DNA of 23,508 nucleotides, taken from positions 1 through 23,508 of IMG/VR virus record IMGVR_UViG_3300035698_011096. One strand, 5' to 3'. The DNA comes from a virus. Below the pieces are notes generated by a model, which saw nothing but the letters and a program-made list of their open reading frames with translations, had not been told where the DNA came from and made no database searches. The stretch's first letter is position 1; the number at the start of each line of letters is the position of its first letter. The position numbers and the translations under genes are program-made. Positions 1-7,700 of this stretch are shown here, piece after piece.

Positions 1-355
1 ATCCTGTTGGTTCTTTTAGTAATGATTTAAATTCATTTGGTAACCTTAACTCAATCTTTTCTTCTTCAGTAGATGGAGTATATGTAACGTAATCATCCCC
101 ATAGATTTCAAAAATCTTTTTTAGTTTGTGGGAATCAGTATGTAACTTTCTTAATAGTGATTGGATTTTCTTTCCTTTTGAATCACATACCCAACAATGC
201 CATTGTTGAGTTTCCAAGTTTATTTGTAACTTCTTTTTATGGTGATGACAGAATGGACAATGGTGTGACTGTTCATTTCCTTTCATGGAAGTACCAGTAC
301 CCAAAGTTTCATCAAGTATGTTTATAACTGTTATTCTATCTCTATGTGAAAGCAT
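1..355 (-). CDS. DNA primase, T4 gp61-like, N-terminal part (runs off left edge)
   Basis: This is the first 118 codons of a gene that leaves the window at base 1. The reading starts at an ATG at 355-353, with an in-frame stop upstream at 400-398. It contains a zinc ribbon, HHCPFCHHH followed about 20 residues later by WHCWVCD. The segment between them, KLQINLETQQ, is characteristic of the zinc-binding domain of phage and bacterial DnaG-type primases. In T4-like phages this protein makes RNA primers for lagging-strand synthesis together with the gp41 helicase. An internal ATG at 286 lies just before the zinc ribbon, but the residues between the two ATGs (for example RITVINILDETLG) look like the usual N-terminal helix of the family, so I prefer 355. 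The catalytic TOPRIM region would lie outside the window. It follows the nuclease gene with a 42-base gap. Confidence 0.85.
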   Translation of the reverse strand, partial: MLSHRDRITVINILDETLGTGTSMKGNEQSHHCPFCHHHKKKLQINLETQQWHCWVCDSKGKKIQSLLRKLHTDSHKLKKIFEIYGDDYVTYTPSTEEEKIELRLPNEFKSLLKEPTG

Positions 356-397
356 AGCTATCCTATTATTTGTATCAAAGATACGAAATATAAATCG

Positions 398-850
398 TTA
401 TTCCAAATCTTTTCTGAAGAATTTACCCATGAGATTTTCATTAAGCGAATGTTTATCAGCAAGAACATCGTGAGCGAATTGTTCTTGTAGTTCATAGTAG
501 GTTAAAGATTTTTTACCTGAACAAAATCTAAGTATCTCTAATTTGGTAGTTTCACTATTCCAATACTTAACTACATCATTGGAAGAACGATATGTTAACC
601 AATCAGATTCTTTGGTTACCCATTCCCAATGTTTTATTCGTTTATCGGTTAGAGCAGCAATTTCTTTTTTTCCGAATTTTCTTTTTCGAACCGATATTAC
701 TTGTTTTTTACCAATATAAAATTCTTTGGTACTTGTGTTAGTAATTTTGTAAATAAACCCAAAACAATTTTCGGGCATATCTGATAATTCTGTTATTATT
801 TGACCTTTATATATCCATGTCATAGTTAAAAAATTTGAAATCATTTTCAT
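398..850 (-). CDS. SegE-like GIY-YIG endonuclease
   Basis: A 150-residue protein resembling the SegE-like branch of the GIY-YIG nucleases. GFIYKI (residues 31-36) and YIGKK (45-49) stand for the GIY and YIG motifs, and there are basic residues around 55-61. A YYELQEQF segment (118-125) could supply the catalytic Glu, and the C-terminal NENLMGKFFR (137-146) resembles the conserved Asn-containing end. Related phage proteins are free-standing homing-type or DNA-degrading nucleases; which applies here cannot be told. The start is uncertain. The ATG at 850 overlaps the sulfotransferase by 44 bases. Met3 (844) has the better-spaced AGAGG upstream. Met10 (823, MTWIYKG) would reduce the overlap to 17 bases. 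The gene sits between a sulfotransferase and the primase, a typical position for a mobile free-standing nuclease. Confidence 0.75.
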   Translation of the reverse strand: MKMISNFLTMTWIYKGQIITELSDMPENCFGFIYKITNTSTKEFYIGKKQVISVRKRKFGKKEIAALTDKRIKHWEWVTKESDWLTYRSSNDVVKYWNSETTKLEILRFCSGKKSLTYYELQEQFAHDVLADKHSLNENLMGKFFRKDLE

Positions 851-1370
851 ACCTCTCTCGAACCCAATCCTTCATCCATTCTTCGGTATACATATATTTG
901 TAATACCTTTGTTGGTTTAATTCAGGATGTTTATCATAAAGTGGATTTCGATTTAAGTGCGGAATTGGAGATTGAACTCCAATTTGTGTAAAGATGTTAG
1001 TTACATCTTCTTTAAAGTTTTCGTATCTACCGATAAAAGATACTTCAACATTTCCCGCGTTAATATAGTAACTTTGGGGTAATAGAACTAAATCTAAATT
1101 ATTTGATTTTTTTAAAAACGTTCCAAAATCATAATCAGTTCTTCCTTTTCTCCGTTCGTGTAAAAATGCAGATGTTAATCTTGTAAAAGGATTTCTAACC
1201 ATAGTATAAATTTTATAGTTAGGAAATTTCTGAAATACACGAATAGAATCATGCACCATTGGAGAGGTTGTATTTTCTATATTTTGTAATACACTTGATA
1301 TAGAAGTACCACCTGTCTTAGGTATATGAATAAATCCCCATTTATTAGAATGATTGATGATTACACTCAA
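807..1370 (-). CDS. Sulfotransferase family protein (PAPS-dependent)
   Basis: A 187-residue protein with both nucleotide-binding signatures of the Sulfotransfer_2 type. FIHIPKTGGTS (residues 13-23) is the 5'-phosphosulfate-binding loop and VRNPFTRLTSAF (58-69) is the 3'-phosphate-binding element. IGRYENFKEDV (113-123) matches the conserved later segment. H40 in the MVHDS stretch is a candidate catalytic base. Such enzymes move sulfate from PAPS to a hydroxyl or amine, usually on carbohydrate; the acceptor here is unknown. The start must be TTG at 1370-1368: an in-frame TAA lies two codons upstream, and the next Met (residue 38) would remove the phosphosulfate loop. The protein is short for the family but has both binding ends. 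It follows the 60-residue gene by 11 bases and overlaps the nuclease gene, so it is probably co-transcribed from the box at 1587-1596. It is an auxiliary gene rather than a virion gene. Confidence 0.85.
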   Translation of the reverse strand: MSVIINHSNKWGFIHIPKTGGTSISSVLQNIENTTSPMVHDSIRVFQKFPNYKIYTMVRNPFTRLTSAFLHERRKGRTDYDFGTFLKKSNNLDLVLLPQSYYINAGNVEVSFIGRYENFKEDVTNIFTQIGVQSPIPHLNRNPLYDKHPELNQQRYYKYMYTEEWMKDWVRERYENDFKFFNYDMDI

Positions 1371-1381
1371 ATCTTACGATT

Positions 1382-1564
1382 TTAGTACTTAATTGAATCT
1401 GAGTATTTCTTATCAGATAATTTACCACCTCTTGCTTGTGCAAGAGCTTTCTCATCTTTGTGAAGTTTGTTAATATCATCTGCAGAGATTGGAGTTTTAT
1501 CTTTCGATTTATCTGCCAATTTAGCAAAATCTGATTTTTCGTATAATTCTTGTATTGAAGCCAT
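1382..1564 (-). CDS. Small charged protein of unknown function, 60 aa
   Basis: A 60-residue, lysine- and aspartate-rich protein beginning MASIQELYEKSDFAKLADKS. It has no hydrophobic segment and looks largely helical or disordered. I do not recognise the family. The gene is well supported by its signals: an exact TATATTTATA box 22 bases upstream and a strong AAGGAG ribosome binding site 9 bases before the ATG. The box makes late expression likely, and its position right after the structural genes suggests a minor virion or assembly protein, but that is inference. A longer overlapping reading frame covers part of the same bases; it is a shadow without these signals. Confidence 0.7.
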   Translation of the reverse strand: MASIQELYEKSDFAKLADKSKDKTPISADDINKLHKDEKALAQARGGKLSDKKYSDSIKY

Positions 1565-1586
1565 AGTTTATTTCTCCTTTGTATAT

Positions 1587-1596
1587 TATAAATATA
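1587..1596 (-). promoter_or_regulatory. Putative late promoter box TATATTTATA, upstream of the 60-aa gene
   Basis: An exact copy of the ten-base box on the coding strand. It begins two bases past the stop of the upstream structural gene and ends 22 bases before the ATG. It is one of seven identical copies, all directly upstream of genes. Confidence 0.65.
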
Positions 1597-1598
1597 GA

Positions 1599-2723
1599 TT
1601 ATGTATCGAAACGAACAATGAAGTTCACATCATAATCTGGTAAATTCTTAATTGGTTGTGGTAATTTAGCCACTGCAACCATATCCCCATCCTTATCATA
1701 GATACCAATTGTGGTTACCATTGGGGCAAGATATGACCCGGTTGGATTCATTTTAGAGTTAATAGAATAATCATCCCAAGAACCACTAACAGAACTATCA
1801 TACGAACTGATAAATGTTTCTTTAATTGAAATATCTAATACTTCTTTTATTTTACGAGTTCTTTCTGGTGATACATTCGGTATTGCAGTTGTTGTAAAAT
1901 CATAAGACCCACTTAGGGTAACATTTACCGCAGATGGGTTTTGTGAGTAATTAAATTCTCCTGCTTTTGCCTCTAATAAAATTTCGGTTTCATGGATAGT
2001 TGTAGTAGAACGATATTGTAAATCGTACTCAGTAAATTCAGATACATTACTTACCACTAATCTACCATCAGAATAAAACACATTACCATATGATTGATTA
2101 CCCACAATAATACCATTAAAGTTTAGGATTGCGGTAAATGAAATCAAACCAGATTCAAAATCTATATTGGTAAGAAACATTTCATCAGTATCACCATTAA
2201 ATGTTAAAATAGTACTACCAGTTTCTAAATCAATAGAAGATATAGTTACCTCAAATGAATCGGTACCACTTGTTATAGTTAAGGTTTCATTTTCAATATC
2301 TAAATTAGAAAAGGTATAAGTTGGATTTGGATTTACTAATCTACCCTTACCATCATCAACATAGGTATCATCACCAATTTGTATATTTACTGATTTTGGT
2401 TTTATCTTTTCACCAACTTTATCTCTATCTAAATCAATTACAAATAAAGTATCTTCTAATAATCTTTCATTATCAAATTCGGCAGGATTAGAAAAAGAAC
2501 CATAGTTGTTTAATAACCCATTATCGGTATAATACTTGTTTTTAATACTCTGATAAAGTAAATGTACAAACACACCTTCATCAGTTGGTGATGTGTCTGA
2601 ATCAAATAAACCATCTACGTTATATACTTTAATAACGGGTCTAATGAGTTGAGAAGTATTCCATTGTTTGTAAACTTTGAAACTTCTACGAGATATGTTT
2701 GATTTTGGTATTGATTTTAACAT
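1599..2723 (-). CDS. Virion structural protein, paralogue of the gene at 2818-4020
   Basis: A 374-residue protein rich in Ser, Thr, Asn and beta-prone segments, as expected of a phage tail or fibre component. Its layout matches the upstream neighbour in order. LFVIDLDRDKVGEK pairs with IYVINVARARYKEK, NVFYSDGRLVVSN with GLFYPDQGLIVLN, and GEFNYSQNPS with REYNYSNNPS. The C-terminal VTTIGIYDKDGDMVAVAK pairs with ITTVGLYNDANELLSVAK. The two therefore look like full-length paralogues with different N-termini. I do not recognise a T4 counterpart. Probable roles are baseplate-periphery or short fibre proteins. The gene has its own promoter box and an AGAGGA ribosome binding site, and lies just downstream of a strong terminator, so its expression is separated from the neighbour's. 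Confidence 0.75.
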   Translation of the reverse strand: MLKSIPKSNISRRSFKVYKQWNTSQLIRPVIKVYNVDGLFDSDTSPTDEGVFVHLLYQSIKNKYYTDNGLLNNYGSFSNPAEFDNERLLEDTLFVIDLDRDKVGEKIKPKSVNIQIGDDTYVDDGKGRLVNPNPTYTFSNLDIENETLTITSGTDSFEVTISSIDLETGSTILTFNGDTDEMFLTNIDFESGLISFTAILNFNGIIVGNQSYGNVFYSDGRLVVSNVSEFTEYDLQYRSTTTIHETEILLEAKAGEFNYSQNPSAVNVTLSGSYDFTTTAIPNVSPERTRKIKEVLDISIKETFISSYDSSVSGSWDDYSINSKMNPTGSYLAPMVTTIGIYDKDGDMVAVAKLPQPIKNLPDYDVNFIVRFDT

Positions 2724-2738
2724 AATATAATTCCTCTA

Positions 2739-2748
2739 TATAAATATA
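2739..2748 (-). promoter_or_regulatory. Putative late promoter box TATATTTATA, upstream of the 374-aa structural gene
   Basis: An exact copy of the ten-base box, 15 bases before the ATG and 11 bases after the terminator hairpin. AGAGGA lies between the box and the start codon. The leader would be very short. Confidence 0.7.
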
Positions 2749-2750
2749 CC

Positions 2751-2781
2751 GAAATAAAAAACCCCCACCGAAGTGAGGGTT
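2751..2781 (-). terminator. Rho-independent terminator after the 400-aa structural gene
   Basis: On the minus strand, AACCC-T-CAC pairs with GTG-G-GGGTT around a TTCG tetraloop (one T/G opposition, which can pair as G-U in RNA), followed by TTTTTATTTC. The hairpin occupies 2760-2781. It lies between the stop of the gene ending at 2818 and the next promoter box. Confidence 0.85.
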
Positions 2782-2817
2782 CTACCTTAAAATTCTAATT
2801 TAAGAGGGGTTTATATT

Positions 2818-4020
2818 TTAGAAATCTAATTTAACTTTTATAAGAACTTCTTTATCAAATGATTTAGCGATTGGTTGTGAAGTTTTAGCTACGGATAATA
2901 ATTCATTTGCATCGTTGTATAAACCAACGGTTGTAATAAAAGTTTTAGGGTCTGTTTCAAATGTAGATTCTGAGAATGAACCATCTGAACCACTTACAAA
3001 TGAAGGGTTGTTAGAATAGTTATATTCTCTGTTTGTTGCTCTTACGAAGTAATGTGAAGTAGAAACATTTTCTGTTCTTCTTGCTTCAAAATCACCACCC
3101 AATTTAATTGCATCATATAATTTAGAATGATTCTGACCTTCTACTGATACACCCAATGAAGGACTTATTTCAGAACCAACTACGGATGCAATTGCGGCTG
3201 GGTTTAAAACTATCAATCCTTGGTCTGGATAAAATAATCCTAAACCTTCTCCATTAGAACCAGTTGTAGATGTTACAGTTGCTTCTCCTTGTTGACCTAA
3301 ATTTAAATCTCCAATAGCAACATTAAATACTCTACCAGCTTTTCCAACTGTATCTGAGAATTTCTTGCCACTATCATCAATAAGGTTTATTTCTGCAGTA
3401 GAACCACTAAGTTTCATAGACCAGTTTCCTGCATCCATTTTTTCTTTGTATCTTGCTCTTGCAACATTTATTACATAAATATCCGATGAATCGTGTGTAC
3501 CTTCACTTGAAGAAGATACGAATGTAAAGAATTCATCATCTTGGTCTAAAAGTATTTGTTTGTATTGTGCGTAAGTTGCTTTAGTTGCTAATGTTGAATC
3601 ATCATTATTGGCCAATGATACTGAACCACTACCAAATTTATGTCCATATGCTACTGCAAACTGAATAGATGCATCTGTTCCAATTGGGTCTGCATTATAA
3701 ACATTATAATAGTAATCACCACTTGTTGCAGCAACTTGGTCAGATGATGTAAAGAAAGTGGTTAAACTTCCAGTATCTCCACTCCACATTCCAGTTGTTA
3801 CTACTTCAATCTTACCGGTTACTTGATCAAACTCACCAAATCTTTTGTAGATACCGGTTGAGATAGAACCACCTTGTGCAGCAATCTTATCACCACCAGT
3901 CAAATACTGATTTATAATTACTGATAATTGTTCAGATGTAAGGTTACCTTGATTAGCCGATAAATACGATGCTAATTCAGTAGATAAATTTACTCCTGCT
4001 TGTCCTGTTATTTGTGCCAT
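2818..4020 (-). CDS. Virion structural protein, paralogue of the gene at 1599-2723
   Basis: A 400-residue, Ser/Gly/Asn-rich protein starting MAQITGQAGVNLSTELASYL. The start has a helical N-terminal region and the rest is mostly beta-prone. It shares an ordered set of motifs with the downstream gene: IYVINVARARYKEK, GLFYPDQGLIVLNP, REYNYSNNPSF and ITTVGLYNDANELLSVAK. It ends in alternating charged and hydrophobic residues, VLIKVKLDF. The shared second half probably fixes the two proteins to the same partner while the N-termini differ. I recognise this as a type of marine phage structural protein but cannot give it a T4 gene name. It follows the 209-residue gene by 19 bases with an AGAGAAA-like binding site and no promoter box of its own, so it is read from the box at 4695-4704. 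Its transcript should end at the terminator at 2751-2781. Confidence 0.75.
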   Translation of the reverse strand: MAQITGQAGVNLSTELASYLSANQGNLTSEQLSVIINQYLTGGDKIAAQGGSISTGIYKRFGEFDQVTGKIEVVTTGMWSGDTGSLTTFFTSSDQVAATSGDYYYNVYNADPIGTDASIQFAVAYGHKFGSGSVSLANNDDSTLATKATYAQYKQILLDQDDEFFTFVSSSSEGTHDSSDIYVINVARARYKEKMDAGNWSMKLSGSTAEINLIDDSGKKFSDTVGKAGRVFNVAIGDLNLGQQGEATVTSTTGSNGEGLGLFYPDQGLIVLNPAAIASVVGSEISPSLGVSVEGQNHSKLYDAIKLGGDFEARRTENVSTSHYFVRATNREYNYSNNPSFVSGSDGSFSESTFETDPKTFITTVGLYNDANELLSVAKTSQPIAKSFDKEVLIKVKLDF

Positions 4021-4039
4021 GTTTCTCTACTTTCTCTTA

Positions 4040-4669
4040 TTATGTTGGTTGTATGTAGTTTACGGTTACTGGAATCGTTTGTGAACCACCAGTTTCGTTA
4101 CCATATACAGTAATTGTTGTTTTAATGGTTTGAGTAACATTTGGATTAGGAATAAATGTAAATGTTAATCCGGTTTCTACCGCTGCCGTTGTTGTGATTT
4201 CATCACCCAAAAATACAGGAATAGTTCCACTACCAGCACTTGCACCTGCACCTACAACAGAACCTGCGTTCTTGTTAGAAAGTACAATGGTATATCCACT
4301 TTGTGAATTACCACTTGGAGAAGTTGTTGGAGTTAGTGATACTTGACCTGATGTCTGATTTACAGAAATAGAAGGAACACCAAATTCTACCTTTGGAATT
4401 TTTTTGGTTCCTTTTGGTAAAGTTACTAATTTGTATTTTAGAACTTGTGTTTCATCTGGTGAAGCTTCAGTAATTGGAATTGCTCTAATTGCCGAATCAT
4501 AATACGCAGAACCCTTTGGATGAGCTGGTTCATATAAGGTATAATCTACCTCATCATCACCTAACGCGAATTTTGTAATGTTTAACCCTTGACCAGCTGC
4601 AAGTTTCTCTCTACCTTTTTTGGTAAGGATTGCATCTACTGTAATCGTTGAATTATCTAAATATGCCAT
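4040..4669 (-). CDS. Virion structural protein with conserved-looking N-terminus and Ig-like C-terminus
   Basis: A 209-residue protein. The N-terminal half (MAYLDNSTITVDAILTKKG, then a GDDEVDYTLYEP segment) looks like a module I associate with structural proteins of marine T4-like phages, often next to tail genes. The C-terminal half from about residue 105 is beta-rich and resembles a single Ig-like domain. Its first strand, FGVPSISVNQTSG, recalls VGVPSISVSSTS in the giant upstream protein, so the two may carry related Ig-like domains. The precise role is unknown; tail or baseplate decoration is most likely. It is the first gene after a promoter box, with an AGAGGA binding site, and is followed closely by the 400-residue gene. 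Confidence 0.7.
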   Translation of the reverse strand: MAYLDNSTITVDAILTKKGREKLAAGQGLNITKFALGDDEVDYTLYEPAHPKGSAYYDSAIRAIPITEASPDETQVLKYKLVTLPKGTKKIPKVEFGVPSISVNQTSGQVSLTPTTSPSGNSQSGYTIVLSNKNAGSVVGAGASAGSGTIPVFLGDEITTTAAVETGLTFTFIPNPNVTQTIKTTITVYGNETGGSQTIPVTVNYIQPT

Positions 4670-4694
4670 AATTTATTCCTCTATGTTTTCAATA

Positions 4695-4704
4695 TATAAA
4701 TATA
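4695..4704 (-). promoter_or_regulatory. Putative late promoter box TATATTTATA, upstream of the 209-aa structural gene
   Basis: An exact copy of the ten-base box, 25 bases before the ATG. It lies in the 65-base gap after the giant baseplate gene. No terminator hairpin is visible in that gap, so readthrough from the baseplate operon is also likely. Confidence 0.65.
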
Positions 4705-4734
4705 AGTAATTTTATTTTTAGTTATTTTTTATTT

Positions 4735-7700
4735 TTAATCAATTTGTAGGATTGGTTCTCCACTTCCTCTACCACTATCAGAAACTCGTAAAGTATTCGG
4801 ATTAGTTGCGAATGTTTGTACTGGTTCTCCACCATCTAAGGTTGTTAATCGAGTTTGTTTTGCCCCATTATAGTATGAATTTTCTAATCCAGTTGATAAA
4901 TCTTCCACAAACCGATAATGAGTTGAGAACGTACCATTTAGGGGAGTTACTGTTCTATCAATAGTATTTGTAATATCATCGGCATCCCATGGTAATATAC
5001 TAACAAACTCATTATATCTATCAACATTAACCACATCATATATAACTTGGTCATTAGAACCCGTTGTTCTTGGGTAGCCTGATATTTGTTGTTTTTCAGT
5101 TTCGGTATATCTTTCTTTTATTTTAAATACTTTAACTCTATCTTTTACAATGTTTCCGTTTCCATCTAAACGAGTTCTAATAGAATAAGAACCACTGCCG
5201 AATAAGTTAAATCCTGCAACTGCCAAATCATTAGGTCCAAATCCACCAACTTGGGTAAAGGTAGTTGAATCATAGAATGCATCAGCAGAACCAGTCATCT
5301 TTGCATCTATGTTGAATTCAAATCCACCCATAGTTGCTCCTTCATTTCTTCGGATATCACCACTTTGATTAGAAAAATCAGTTGATATAATATTTCCATC
5401 TAAATTAAAAATATCAGAAACAACACTAACATTTGCACCACCACTCACATAACCATCATAGAATGATTGTTCAGTTGATACGTGAATATTATCGGATGCC
5501 GATACTATTGTAAGAAAGTTATTTATTTCAGTAGTTACATTTGTAGTTTCGGTTGTATCAATTGTGGTTTCGTGATAATTTTCTTCACCACTTGGTCTAT
5601 TCCATTTAGTTTTACTTCTTTCTAAAATATGTGGTTCAATTAATAAACCTTTAGCAACCTTTGCTCTTGCGGGTACTAAAGATTCTAATTGGTCAAATAA
5701 ACTTCTATCAATATATCTTACTAATTGAATATACTCATTAAAATTTAAATTATATCTTTGGAAATAGTATTCTCTAAATTGAGTTAAATCTTTATATGAA
5801 TCATTATAATCATCAGATGGGTTACCGATAAAATCATCAATATTAATTGGTCCAACTGAACGAAGGATATCCATATTGATTTCTTTTATTGGAGAAAAGA
5901 AAAGTCCTAATCTATCTGAATCTATTGGAGATTTATCATATGATTTTTGAGTTGAACGTTCTCTATATGATAATCCAATACCATCTTCGGTAATTTCGGT
6001 ACCATCTAAATTATATTGTTCTTCAAATCTAACCTTATTACTAAAGTTAAATCCAGAAGAAGGAACTTGTGCAGTTACAGTTCTTTCGTATGGAGTGTAA
6101 TTGTAAGGGTAATCTACAATTGAATCAAAATTAGAAGATGTTGCAAATGATGAACTATATAATGAATTAATAGATACATTTTTTATAAAATTAGTTTTAA
6201 GTGGATTTGGTGAAATAAATACATCATCGGTTTTATTAAAAACACTACCAGTTACCAAATACCCATATTGACCATTATTTATGTAGTAATCATTAACAAC
6301 ATCATTAAACGAAATACTACCACTATCTACGCTGCCAGAAATGTAATCAATAACTTCCGCTTGTGTTAAGATTGTTCGATTTTTTGGATATTCAAAATCT
6401 AATCTTAAAAGTAAATCTTCGGTAGATGCAGAATTATGATTTCCATTTATTGCATCTGGTAATAAAGTATGGTTATCAATTACAGATTCTAATAATGGAG
6501 TTGTCCATAAACGAACTTCATCAATAGAAGCAGTTAAGGTAGAACCACCAATTACTAATTCACTTCCACTTGTCCAACCACTCGTTCCACTAACTGAGAA
6601 TGAAGCAGATGCCTCATTTCTAATTCTTTCTTGGAATCCTTCTTTTGCAAAAATCTCAAAAGTATCATTACCACCAACAACTGATTTGTTAATTGTAATA
6701 TGAGTAAACTCATCATTATAGAATGGGAATGGGTTAGTAGATTGTGATATTAAGGCAGACCCTTCTAATACTTTTAATTCTACTTTTGCATGAGAACCTG
6801 TATCTTTTAATAGATGTAGACTCCAGCCACTACCACTAACGATTTGTTGGTCAACTCTTTCTTCGGTAGATAATCTAATTTCAAATGAGTTTGGATAATC
6901 ACTACCATATTGTTTCCATGGAATGGTTATTGCAGCAGAACCACCAATGTTAATTGCAGCAGTTCTATCATCATAAGTAAACTTAGTTGTACCACTACTA
7001 TCAACATATGTTGGTCCACCAAATTCCATTACAGTCAACATTGATGATGGGATACCATAACAACTCATCAAAGCATGTAATGCTCGTTTGGTTCCTTTGT
7101 GTTTTAAAAGATATGGTAAGTTATTTAAAATTCTTCTCCAAATTTGATTTTGATTAGCTTTTCCAGTTGATACTGAACTACTTGTTTCATCTATACTTCG
7201 TTCATCACCATTTGCGTTCCAATTACCATATGCATATTCCCAAAGTGCTTGAGATTGAACACCCATATCAGCATCCCAACCAAAAGATTCTAACATTTGG
7301 TATAAGAATTCATCTTTTATACCACTTTCATATTTGTGTTCTAATTTATTTTTTTCTGATAAAGCTTTGGTATATAACCAAAGAGTATCAAAGTGTTGTC
7401 CTAACATATGGAAGAACAAAACAAACTCTTGTCCTTCATCATCATCTTGAACGTGTTGTGGTAAGTTTCTAACTAAACCATTTACGTTATTATAATCATA
7501 TGTTCTAGCATCAGTTGAAGATGGTGTTTCTTGGTTAATGTAAAGATAATCTTCAAACGCATCAAATCCAACAATTACTCCGTTGATTTGAGATTCTAAT
7601 CTTTCTTTTTCATTTAATAAAGATATAGATGATGTGTAATCGGAACCAGAAGTTACTAAATCAATTCTCTCATTATAGAAATCAATTAATTTAAGCTTAT

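Noticed and set aside
1345-1527. 60-residue minus-strand frame overlapping the 60-residue gene in another frame
   Set aside because: It lacks the AAGGAG site and promoter spacing of the frame chosen and runs into the sulfotransferase start; its composition is odd.
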